Shown piece by piece: positions 1 through 6,868 of a stretch of 10,102 bases of DNA; position 1 is the first letter of the stretch; each line of letters begins with the position of its first letter. Below the pieces are notes generated by a model. The model did no database searches and had not been told where the DNA came from. It saw nothing but the letters and a program-made list of their open reading frames with translations. This DNA is from Sphingomonadales bacterium (GTDB lineage Bacteria > Pseudomonadota > Alphaproteobacteria > Sphingomonadales > Sphingomonadaceae). The DNA lies in contig JAFLDC010000063.1 of NCBI GenBank assembly GCA_017302775.1, forward strand, positions 1 to 10,102, written 5' to 3'. Both the position numbers and the translations under genes were made by a program.

Positions 1-141
1 AAGCTGCTGTTCGTTGATATGTCACAAGCGGAAGGCATTGCCCGTATCGTTGCGTTCATCGGTGTAGGTGTATTGATGCTGCTGATCGGGTATTTCGTGC
101 CGCTTCCCCCCAGGAAGGGCACCGAGGAGAATGTGCGATGA
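1..141 (+). CDS. DUF2339 family membrane protein, C-terminal end (partial)
   Basis: The reading frame is open from the first base and stops with TGA at 139-141, leaving the last 46 codons of a gene that begins outside the window. The tail has one clear hydrophobic helix (about residues 14-34 of the fragment, around IVAFIGVGVLMLLIGY) followed by a short basic, polar end. This matches the usual C-terminus of the large multi-pass DUF2339 proteins, which typically end in a 'K.FL.D.s.l.gl.RI.SFi.LG' type segment. The assignment is strengthened by the next gene, a DUF3999 protein, because the two families commonly sit side by side. The stop overlaps the next start as ATGA, suggesting translational coupling. 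Function of the family is unknown. A different multi-pass protein cannot be excluded from so short a fragment. Confidence 0.75.
   Translation, partial: KLLFVDMSQAEGIARIVAFIGVGVLMLLIGYFVPLPPRKGTEENVR
124..130 (+). promoter_or_regulatory. Ribosome binding site for the DUF3999 gene
   Basis: GAGGAGA lies 7 bases before the ATG at 138, inside the last codons of the upstream DUF2339 gene. It is one of the few good Shine-Dalgarno sequences in the window and fixes the start of the DUF3999 gene. Confidence 0.75.
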
Positions 142-1520
142 TTGCGCGTCTGGTTCGCCACGCGACCCTTGCCCTGGCCGTTGTCGGCCTGGCTGCCTGC
201 AACACGCAGGATCGGCCAGAACCGAAAAAGCAGGATGACTTTGAACTGGTCCTGGCCGTTGCCCCCCAATCCGACAACCGTTTGGGCCGCGTTGTCTTGC
301 CCGCCGCCGCGATTGCCGAACTGAAGCGTGCAGACCTCGGCGACGTGCGGATTTTCGACGCCAAGGGGCGAACTCTGTCACTGGCGCAAGCCTATGATCG
401 GTCGGGCGATTCCAGCCTGCTTAAGACGCATGATCTCCCTGCAATCCCGATCGTGACCGGGCCAGACGGTTCGGAGCGGCCGCTGTCGGTGGAAGTCAGG
501 ACGGGCGATGCTACGGTGACTGTAAGTGCCTCTGGCGATGCGGCCGATGCCGTCGCGCCGCGCAGCATGGTATTTATCGATACCCGCACGCTGGGCTTGC
601 CAGTGGTAGGGATCGAACTGGCGGCCATTCTTCCCAGGCAGCGACCGGTAACCTTTACGCTGGAAACGAGCAGCGACCTGAAAACCTGGCAGCCGCTGGC
701 CGAAAAGGTTCTGCTACGGCCAGGCAACGATCCTGAAGTGCTGGGTCAGGCCAGAATTTCCCTTCCGGCAGTGGATCTGCGCGATCGCTATGTTCGGGTC
801 AGCTGGGATACCAACCCCGACGTTACCGTCAGTGGCGCCAAGGTGCTGGAAGCGGTCGAGCGTCAACCCGCGCGGGTCGAACTGGAAACCAGCGGTGCGA
901 AGCTGAGCAATCCGCACGAACTGCGCTTCGCTCCGCAGATTTCGGTGCCGATAGCGGCAGTCAAGCTCGAGCTGGCCGGAACCGATGGGATCGTCCCCGT
1001 CGAACTGTTCGGACGCAACGATCGCTCCGAACCGTGGGGTCTGCTTGCCCGTGGCACGCTCAAACAAGGCGAGGGGCCGGTCAGCCTGGAATTGTCCGGC
1101 AGCACCACGCGCGAATACCGGTTGGTCGCAGACCGGCGCAGTTCCGGATTTTCAAAGGAACCGCGCATCAGCCTGGCGGTCGATCCGGTTACCGTATTCG
1201 CCGCGTTCAATGGCGAAGGCCCGTTTAATCTGGCGGTTGGCCATGATGATGCCAAGCCAGCATGGTTCGATGAAGCAGACCTTGGCAAGCCCAGCGATCT
1301 GCTGCGCGCCTGGCGCCGACCGGCGGAAGTGGCGAGCGCCGGGGAAGCGCCGGTGATCCTGCTCGCCCCGGCTGCCCCTGAAACGCCCTTCGATCCCCGC
1401 ACGATGCTGTTGTGGGGTGCCCTGCTGTTGGGAGCGGCAGTCCTGGCGGTGGCAGCCTGGCGCCTGATCAAGGCCAGCAATTCAGCTACTGTGTCCTCGG
1501 ACGATAGCAATGCGCTTTAG
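138..1520 (+). CDS. DUF3999 family lipoprotein with C-terminal membrane helix
   Basis: This 460-residue protein starts with a basic n-region and a hydrophobic stretch ending in a lipobox, Leu-Ala-Ala-Cys (Cys21), so it is predicted to be exported and lipid-modified. A long, mostly beta-rich periplasmic region follows. A single hydrophobic helix lies at about residues 423-443 (around LLWGALLLGAAVLAVAAW), then a short Ser/Asp-rich tail. This architecture and the position directly after a DUF2339 gene fit the DUF3999 family, whose role is unknown but is thought to be envelope-related. The start is supported by GAGGAGA seven bases upstream, and the gene overlaps its upstream neighbour by 4 bp. 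Residue +2 after the Cys is Asn, not Asp, which by enteric rules would favour outer-membrane sorting. The C-terminal helix argues for the inner membrane instead. The family call rests on remembered architecture and context. Confidence 0.82.
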   Translation: MIARLVRHATLALAVVGLAACNTQDRPEPKKQDDFELVLAVAPQSDNRLGRVVLPAAAIAELKRADLGDVRIFDAKGRTLSLAQAYDRSGDSSLLKTHDLPAIPIVTGPDGSERPLSVEVRTGDATVTVSASGDAADAVAPRSMVFIDTRTLGLPVVGIELAAILPRQRPVTFTLETSSDLKTWQPLAEKVLLRPGNDPEVLGQARISLPAVDLRDRYVRVSWDTNPDVTVSGAKVLEAVERQPARVELETSGAKLSNPHELRFAPQISVPIAAVKLELAGTDGIVPVELFGRNDRSEPWGLLARGTLKQGEGPVSLELSGSTTREYRLVADRRSSGFSKEPRISLAVDPVTVFAAFNGEGPFNLAVGHDDAKPAWFDEADLGKPSDLLRAWRRPAEVASAGEAPVILLAPAAPETPFDPRTMLLWGALLLGAAVLAVAAWRLIKASNSATVSSDDSNAL

Positions 1521-1995
1521 GTTCCTGACCCTTGCCACGGCGCTCTGTGCCGCAGGACTTTCCGCTGCTCCGTCAGGCGGCACCCTTGCGGTCGGCCAGG
1601 TGCTCGATGACAGCATGGGAAAATCCGTCAACGGCTGGCTGCATATGCAGGGCAGCATGTATACAACCCGCAGCACCAAAAATTCCGTCACGACCGAAAC
1701 GCAAGCCTGCTGCGTCGCGGTGCTGAAGCGGGGCACCAGTTACATCGTGGCTCGTACCGAGGTGATGGCCCGAAATCCTACGGGCGGGGTAATCAAGGAA
1801 CGCATCGCCAGCCTGCGGCGGATTGATGCAAGGCCCGGCGAAGACCTGATCGATTGCAGCCTCTTCTCGCTCAACCTGGCGCTATCGTTGAAGAATGAAA
1901 AGACCCGGATGGTTCGCTCTGTCGTGGTCGACGATGGCGGGCTGGCCGTGATCGAATGGAAAGATACCGACGGGCGCTGCAGCCTGGGTGACTAG
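1510..1995 (+). CDS. Small secreted hypothetical protein
   Basis: This 161-residue protein has no family I can name. Residues 1-20 form a typical signal peptide (RFR basic start, a hydrophobic core, then Ser-Ala-Ala), with likely cleavage after Ala20. Cys13 lies inside the hydrophobic core and follows Leu, so it is not a lipobox. The mature part has four cysteines (67, 68, 116, 157), including an adjacent Cys-Cys pair, so one or two disulfides in the periplasm are plausible. The start overlaps the DUF3999 gene by 11 bases, pointing to co-transcription and probable coupling. No strong ribosome binding site is visible. The stop codon overlaps the stop of the convergent folP gene (shared CTAG). 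A link to the DUF2339/DUF3999 pair is suggested only by position. Confidence 0.75.
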   Translation: MRFRFLTLATALCAAGLSAAPSGGTLAVGQVLDDSMGKSVNGWLHMQGSMYTTRSTKNSVTTETQACCVAVLKRGTSYIVARTEVMARNPTGGVIKERIASLRRIDARPGEDLIDCSLFSLNLALSLKNEKTRMVRSVVVDDGGLAVIEWKDTDGRCSLGD

Positions 1996-3092
1996 TCCGC
2001 CAGCTGACTGAAATCCGTAAGGGCTGCATCGCGCAGTCCGCGCCAGACGTCGCGGGCCTGTACGGTTTCGCGCACATCGTGAACGCGCAGCAGCTGTACT
2101 CCGGCTTCCATGCCTTTCATCGCCAGTGCCACCGAACCGCCCAGCCGTTTGTGTGCCGGTGCTTCGTTGCTGAGCGCGCCGATCATCCGTTTACGGCTGA
2201 CGCCAAGCAGCAGCGGCTGCCCGAGTGCGTGAAACAATGGGAGGGCATTGATCAGCGACAGGTTCTCCGCGACGGTCTTGCCGAAGCCGATACCGGGGTC
2301 GAGCACGATCCGATCCTGCGCGATGCCTGCGGCCACGGCGGCATCGCGGCGCGCTGCCAGCCAATCAAACACGTCCAGCACAACATCGTCATAGCGGCTT
2401 TCGGCGTGCAGATCCTCGCCCTCACCCGGGGCATGCATCAGCACCACCGGCACCGCGGCGCGGGCCGCAAATTCAAGGCTGCGCGGATCGTGGCGCAACG
2501 CGGACACATCGTTGATGACATGCGCCCCAGCCGCGAGCGCCGCTTCCATCACCGCGGGACGGCGGGTATCCGTGCTGATCGCCGCGCCCATCGCTGCCAG
2601 CCGCTCGATCGCCGGAACGACACGCTTCAGTTCGTCGCCTTCCCATACCGCGGCTGCGCCGGGGCGCGTGCTTTCACCGCCTACGTCAATGATCGCCGCC
2701 CCACCTTCTACCATCGCCGCCGCATGGGCGTGGGCAACATCGGGATTGTCCATGAACTCGCCGCCATCGGAGAAACTGTCTGGCGTGACGTTGAGAATTC
2801 CCATCACCTGGGGCTGATCCAGCCGGATCGTGCGCGCCCCGCATTGTAGCGGGGTGTGGCTGCGTTGCAGATTATCCCATTGCTGTTGAACAGCTTCAGA
2901 CAGACCGCCCAAAGCGCTGCGCAGTTCAGGCACCGAATAGCGACTCCGCGCGGTAACCCCTCCATTGTGCCGCTCAATCACCGCAAAGCGGCTGGCATAG
3001 ACCATCCCGCCAGCAAGGCGGATGGCTTCACCCCCTTCGCTCTGGGGGCTGTCGCACAGCGCGATCGGGCTGAGGTAATGCGTGACGGTCAT
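1992..3092 (-). CDS. folP: Dihydropteroate synthase
   Basis: This enzyme condenses 6-hydroxymethyl-7,8-dihydropterin diphosphate with p-aminobenzoate to give 7,8-dihydropteroate, a cytoplasmic step of folate synthesis and the sulfonamide target. The 366-residue product carries the family signatures in order: MGILNVTPDSFSDGG (97-111), DVGGESTRPGA (136-146), the Asp-Thr-Arg region near 175-177, INDVSA (193-198), DPGIGFGKT (265-273), SRK (299-301) and RVHDV (336-340). The TIM-barrel core begins near residue 90, so about 90 residues are an N-terminal extension compared with the ~280-residue E. coli enzyme. ATG at 3092 is used, and no good Shine-Dalgarno is seen before it. The gene lies 80 bp downstream of ccrM on the same strand with no clear terminator between, so read-through from ccrM is possible. 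Its stop overlaps that of the convergent hypothetical gene. Confidence 0.95.
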   Translation of the reverse strand: MTVTHYLSPIALCDSPQSEGGEAIRLAGGMVYASRFAVIERHNGGVTARSRYSVPELRSALGGLSEAVQQQWDNLQRSHTPLQCGARTIRLDQPQVMGILNVTPDSFSDGGEFMDNPDVAHAHAAAMVEGGAAIIDVGGESTRPGAAAVWEGDELKRVVPAIERLAAMGAAISTDTRRPAVMEAALAAGAHVINDVSALRHDPRSLEFAARAAVPVVLMHAPGEGEDLHAESRYDDVVLDVFDWLAARRDAAVAAGIAQDRIVLDPGIGFGKTVAENLSLINALPLFHALGQPLLLGVSRKRMIGALSNEAPAHKRLGGSVALAMKGMEAGVQLLRVHDVRETVQARDVWRGLRDAALTDFSQLAD

Positions 3093-3172
3093 GACATGCG
3101 CCTTGTTGCGACGTAGTTCATCGTTTCCATCGGATCATGCAGCCTGCGCCGGACCGCAGCAATCCCAGGCAA

Positions 3173-4315
<1,143 letters not shown>

Positions 4316-4329
4316 TCAAACCCCCGAAG

Positions 4330-4338
4330 TTATCCACA
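4330..4338 (+). promoter_or_regulatory. Perfect DnaA box in the ccrM leader
   Basis: TTATCCACA matches the strict DnaA-box consensus at all nine positions. It lies about 24 bases upstream of the ccrM start codon, within the probable 5' leader. A given 9-mer is expected by chance about 0.002 times in a 238-bp region counting both strands at even base composition. A single box is compatible with transcriptional control by DnaA, the replication initiator; there are not enough boxes to argue for an origin. Binding is inferred. Confidence 0.6.
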
Positions 4339-4384
4339 GGGTGAGTCGTCAGAGAGTCCACGTCAAGTGGAATCGCGCGGGAAT

Positions 4385-4414
4385 CCTAGAGATTCATGGT
4401 TAAAAATCGGTCAA
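4385..4414 (-). promoter_or_regulatory. Candidate ccrM promoter
   Basis: On the minus strand TTGACC (4414-4409) is followed after 18 bases by TCTAGG (4390-4385). The first is a good -35 hexamer (5 of 6 matches to TTGACA), and the second is a weak -10. A start site near 4378 would give a leader of about 70 bases. The -35 overlaps the CtrA-like box and the -10 lies between two GANTC sites, a layout known from activator-dependent CtrA and GcrA promoters. The -10 match is poor, so this is tentative. Confidence 0.4.
4396..4414 (-). promoter_or_regulatory. CtrA-binding box upstream of ccrM
   Basis: Read on the minus strand the site is TTGA, seven bases (CCGATTT), then TTAACCAT. This differs by one base from the CtrA consensus TTAA-N7-TTAA, and the second half matches the favoured extended half-site TTAACCAT exactly. 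It lies about 90-108 bases before the ccrM start and directly abuts a GATTC site (4391-4395). In Caulobacter, ccrM is transcribed from a CtrA-activated promoter late in the cycle, so the placement fits established biology. Binding here is inferred. Confidence 0.6.
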
Positions 4415-4448
4415 GAAATGCGGAACGAAACGAGTCCCCCACTGCATC

Positions 4449-4477
4449 TTGAGTCTGCCGATTCGAAGCAGACTCAA
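4449..4477. repeat. Perfect 10-bp inverted repeat carrying three GANTC sites
   Basis: TTGAGTCTGC (4449-4458) and its exact reverse complement GCAGACTCAA (4468-4477) flank a 9-base spacer that contains GATTC and the palindrome TTCGAA. Each arm holds one GANTC and the spacer holds a third. It lies between the end of rnhB and the ccrM promoter. No T-run follows on either strand, so it is not a typical intrinsic terminator. A dimeric regulator's operator, or an RNA hairpin ending the rnhB message, are the two readings. Confidence 0.85.
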
Positions 4478-4544
4478 CATCTGGTAGTGTGACCGGCAAG
4501 ACTCCCCCGCGCGAAAAATCATGTCCGACGGCACGGGGTACGGT

Positions 4545-5180
4545 TCAGATCAGCACCAATTGCGCAACCGGCGCGAAACTGCGCCGGTGAAGCGGGCTGG
4601 GTCCATGGCGCTGCAACGCCTGGAGATGCTCCGCCGTGCCGTATCCCATGTTGCGTTCCCAGCCATATTGGGGATGGACTGCGGCATGGCCGCGCATAAG
4701 CCGGTCGCGATGCTCCTTGGCAAGGATCGACGCCGCCGAAATACAAGGCTCCAACGCGTCGCCGCCGACAATCGCCCGGGCGGGCCAGCGCCAGTCCGGG
4801 TGCCGTCCGGCAGGGGTCTTGTTACCATCGATCAGCACTTCGTCGGGGCACAGCGCAAACTTTGCCACCAGATCCGCGACGGCCCGGGTCATCGCCAGCA
4901 TGGTCGCCGCGAAAATATTGATCCGATCGATCTCGTCAGCGTCAACCACGCCAAGCGCCCACTGGCATGTATCCTTGATCCGCGGTTCAAGCACGGCGCG
5001 GCGCTTGGCCGAAAGCTTCTTGGAATCGTTCAGCCCGTCCGGCGGCTCGGGCCCCAGAATGCAGGCCGCTGCCACCACCGGCCCGGCCAAGGGGCCTCGA
5101 CCCGCCTCGTCGACGCCAACGATGATCGCATCGCCGTGGGACTTGGCAAGGATCGAATTGTTGCCGATAACTGCCATCAT
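4545..5180 (-). CDS. rnhB: Ribonuclease HII
   Basis: RNase HII nicks the RNA strand of RNA-DNA hybrids and 5' of single ribonucleotides in DNA, acting in the cytoplasm during replication and repair. The 211-residue product has [14 protein letters not shown] (22-35) with the catalytic Asp24-Glu25 pair, LIDGN with Asp118 (116-120), and GGD with Asp141 followed by [13 protein letters not shown] (147-159). These give the four metal-binding carboxylates. The C-terminal [14 protein letters not shown] (169-182) is also typical. The frame is open to 5387, but I start at 5180 because AAGGAG (5191-5196) lies 10 bases upstream and the usual N-terminus falls there; ATG at 5177 is nearly as good. The start codon overlaps that of the divergent dehydrogenase gene. 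It precedes ccrM on the same strand, a neighbourhood I recall from other alphaproteobacteria. Confidence 0.94.
   Translation of the reverse strand: MMAVIGNNSILAKSHGDAIIVGVDEAGRGPLAGPVVAAACILGPEPPDGLNDSKKLSAKRRAVLEPRIKDTCQWALGVVDADEIDRINIFAATMLAMTRAVADLVAKFALCPDEVLIDGNKTPAGRHPDWRWPARAIVGGDALEPCISAASILAKEHRDRLMRGHAAVHPQYGWERNMGYGTAEHLQALQRHGPSPLHRRSFAPVAQLVLI
5143..5171 (+). promoter_or_regulatory. Candidate promoter for a leaderless sugar dehydrogenase mRNA
   Basis: TTGGCA (5143-5148), a 17-base spacer and GATAAC (5166-5171) resemble a housekeeping sigma promoter, with 5/6 and 4/6 consensus matches. Transcription would begin about 7-8 bases later, at or next to the ATG at 5179, so the message would be leaderless or nearly so. 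This fits the absence of a Shine-Dalgarno before that ATG. The element lies inside the 5' coding end of rnhB on the other strand. Support is from sequence match only. Confidence 0.35.
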
Positions 5181-6291
5181 GCGCACCACACTCCTTCCCG
5201 CCCTTTCGTTGCTCGCCGCGATTTCCGCAAGCTGCAGCGGTCCCGCGACCGGGGATAGCCTCCGGGCGATCCAGCAGGCTGACGGCCAGTTCGCCATCGA
5301 ACAGATCGGCACATTCGATGCGCCTTGGGCCATGGCAAAGCTGCCTGACGGGGCGTTGCTGGTCACGGAGAAAGCGGGCAAGCTCAAGCTCCGCAGCGCC
5401 AGCGGTGCTGTCAGCGAAGTTCCCCTGCCTTTCGCCGTGGATGCTGGCGGCCAAGGCGGGCTTGGCGACGTGATTGCCGCGCCGGACTTTGCAAAATCAG
5501 GCCGGATCTATCTCAGCTGGGCCGAAGCCGGGGGGAACGACACCCGCGGCGCGGCGGTGGGCACGGCGATCCTGGTGCCCGGCCAGGGTGCCCCACGGCT
5601 CGAAGGCTTCGCGGTGATCTGGCGGCAGAACCCGAAGGTAACCGGCCGCGGCCATTATTCGCATCGGCTGGTCGTCAGTCCGGATCGCAAGTACCTCTAT
5701 ATCGCCTCGGGCGAGCGCCAGAAGATGCAACCCGCGCAGGATCCGGCCAGCGATCTTGGCAAGATCATCCGCCTGCCGCTTGTCGCCAGCGGCAGTCCCG
5801 GCGGTGCACCCGAGCAGGTGTCGATGGGGCACCGCAATATCCTTGGCTTGCAGTTCGCGCCCGATGGCCGGTTATGGGACCTCGAACACGGTCCTGCTGG
5901 CGGGGATGAGCTCAATCTGGTCAAGCCGGGGGCGAACTATGGCTGGCCGGTCGTCTCAGAAGGCAAGCATTACAGCGGAGATTTCATCCCGCACCACGAT
6001 ACCCGCCCGGAATTCACCGCCCCAGCACTGTTCTGGAACCCGGTGATCGCGCCTGGCGGAATGATATTCTACACCGGCAAGATGTGGCCGGAATGGCAGG
6101 GGCAGGCCCTGATCGGCGCGATGAACCCGACGGCGCTGGTCCGCGTACGGATTGATGGTGACAAGGCCTATGAAGAGGCGCGCTACCCGATGGAGCGCCG
6201 GATCCGTGCTGTGATGCAGGCCGATGACGGTGCGCTGCTACTGCTGGAAGATGGCGCTGACGGCCGCTTGCTGCGCCTGACGCGCAAATAG
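5179..6291 (+). CDS. PQQ-dependent sugar dehydrogenase-like protein (glucose/sorbosone dehydrogenase family, YliI-like)
   Basis: This is an exported six-bladed beta-propeller protein of the soluble aldose sugar dehydrogenase family, which oxidises sugars with pyrroloquinoline quinone in the periplasm. The 370 residues begin with a signal peptide ([19 protein letters not shown]). Cys19 could be lipidated, though Ser at -3 makes the lipobox poor. Family motifs follow: [20 protein letters not shown] (46-65), GQGGLGDV (91-98), [14 protein letters not shown] (157-169) with the expected active-site His, LGKIIRL (193-199), [18 protein letters not shown] (216-233), [20 protein letters not shown] (236-255) and a C-terminal propeller strand with [10 protein letters not shown] (350-359). 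The frame extends upstream to 4636, but that part is antisense to rnhB and not protein-like, so ATG 5179 is chosen. No Shine-Dalgarno is present. Substrate and PQQ dependence here are inferred, and no PQQ synthesis genes are visible. Confidence 0.88.
   Translation: MRTTLLPALSLLAAISASCSGPATGDSLRAIQQADGQFAIEQIGTFDAPWAMAKLPDGALLVTEKAGKLKLRSASGAVSEVPLPFAVDAGGQGGLGDVIAAPDFAKSGRIYLSWAEAGGNDTRGAAVGTAILVPGQGAPRLEGFAVIWRQNPKVTGRGHYSHRLVVSPDRKYLYIASGERQKMQPAQDPASDLGKIIRLPLVASGSPGGAPEQVSMGHRNILGLQFAPDGRLWDLEHGPAGGDELNLVKPGANYGWPVVSEGKHYSGDFIPHHDTRPEFTAPALFWNPVIAPGGMIFYTGKMWPEWQGQALIGAMNPTALVRVRIDGDKAYEEARYPMERRIRAVMQADDGALLLLEDGADGRLLRLTRK
5191..5196 (-). promoter_or_regulatory. Ribosome binding site of rnhB, inside the divergent gene
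   Basis: On the minus strand AAGGAG ends 10 bases before the ATG at 5180 (13 before the ATG at 5177). It is a strong Shine-Dalgarno and decides the rnhB start against the longer open frame. It lies within codons 5-6 of the oppositely oriented dehydrogenase gene, so the same bases serve its signal peptide. Confidence 0.7.
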
Positions 6292-6329
6292 TTCGACATT
6301 CCGGCCGGGCCGCCTTATCGGCGCGCGCC

Positions 6330-6845
6330 ATGTCCGATGCCGTCCTGATCCCGCTCGACAATGTCGATCCCGCGCTGGTCGAAGCCCTGCTCGACCGTGC
6401 GTTCGAACCGGAGCGGCATCAGCGAACCGCTTACAAGGTCCGCGCCGGGACCGACTGGCTTCCAGCCCTGTCGTTCGCTGCGATCGATCGTGACGATCAT
6501 CTGGTAGGCACGATCCAGTGCTGGCCCGTTGCCCTGACCGACCCCGCCGGACGAGCGCATCCGATGATCATGGTCGGCCCGGTTGCTGTTCTGCCCGAAC
6601 ATCAGGGGCAAGGCTTTGGCAAGGCGCTGATGGCGGCGGCGCTGGCTGCGCTCAGCCCGGAAGCGCCGCTGCCGCAAGTGCTGATCGGCGATCCGGAATA
6701 TTATGGGCGCTTTTTCGGATTCGCCAACGGGGCCACCACCGGATGGTCACTGCCCGGGCCGTTCGAGCAGCACCGGCTGCTGGTTCGCTGTGCCAATCCG
6801 GCAGTCCTGCCCGCGCAGGGCATGCTTGGCCCTTGGCGCGGCTAG
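6330..6845 (+). CDS. GNAT family N-acetyltransferase
   Basis: This 171-residue cytoplasmic protein has the acetyl-CoA-binding core of the GNAT fold: a beta-strand with VGPVAVLPEHQGQGFGKALM (82-101), where Gln-Gly-Gln-Gly-Phe-Gly is the pyrophosphate-binding motif A, followed by an Ala-rich helix. The segment GDPEYYGRFFGF (120-131) is the motif B region typical of the COG3153-like group of predicted acetyltransferases. The substrate cannot be told from sequence. It begins 38 bases after the dehydrogenase stop and ends 23 bases before the DUF1285 gene, all on the same strand, so it may be part of one transcript. No clear Shine-Dalgarno precedes the ATG, and no terminator is evident on either side. 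Confidence 0.88.
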   Translation: MSDAVLIPLDNVDPALVEALLDRAFEPERHQRTAYKVRAGTDWLPALSFAAIDRDDHLVGTIQCWPVALTDPAGRAHPMIMVGPVAVLPEHQGQGFGKALMAAALAALSPEAPLPQVLIGDPEYYGRFFGFANGATTGWSLPGPFEQHRLLVRCANPAVLPAQGMLGPWRG

Positions 6846-6868
6846 GCTGATCTGGCATCGCACTGTCG

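Larger units (their letters stand above)
4343..4504. promoter_or_regulatory. Dense cluster of ten GANTC (CcrM) sites upstream of ccrM
   Basis: GANTC occurs at 4343, 4354, 4370, 4381, 4391, 4432, 4451, 4460, 4471 and 4500 (first base of each). That is ten sites in 162 bp, where random sequence would hold fewer than one. A by-eye scan found only about nine sites in the remaining ~9.9 kb (near 408, 2942, 5023, 6718, 7054, 7619, 7846, 8940 and 9930). Successive spacings are 11, 16, 11, 10, 41, 19, 9, 11 and 29 bp, so many sites share one face of the helix. The cluster occupies the region between rnhB and the methyltransferase that recognises these sites, so methylation-dependent feedback on ccrM is the obvious reading. 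GcrA, which reads methylated GANTC at promoters, is a likely partner. Confidence 0.93.

Noticed and set aside
2079..2849. Plus-strand open frame of 256 codons opposite folP
   Set aside because: It is antisense to clear folP motifs, has shadow-like composition rich in His, Arg and Ala, and has no Shine-Dalgarno.
3093..3172. Small gene or terminator between ccrM and folP
   Set aside because: The 80-bp gap shows no small open frame with a ribosome binding site. The only inverted match (GCCTG/CAGGC) is five bases with a long loop and no T-run.
4449..4477. Intrinsic terminator for rnhB
   Set aside because: The stem is only moderately GC-rich and no T-run follows on the minus strand.
4636..5178. 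Possible 181-codon N-terminal extension of the sugar dehydrogenase
   Set aside because: This stretch is antisense to rnhB and has no family resemblance. The protein's natural signal peptide begins at 5179.
5181..5387. Possible 69-codon N-terminal extension of RNase HII
   Set aside because: It is antisense to the dehydrogenase N-terminus, and a strong AAGGAG sits 10 bases before the ATG at 5180, giving the usual family length.
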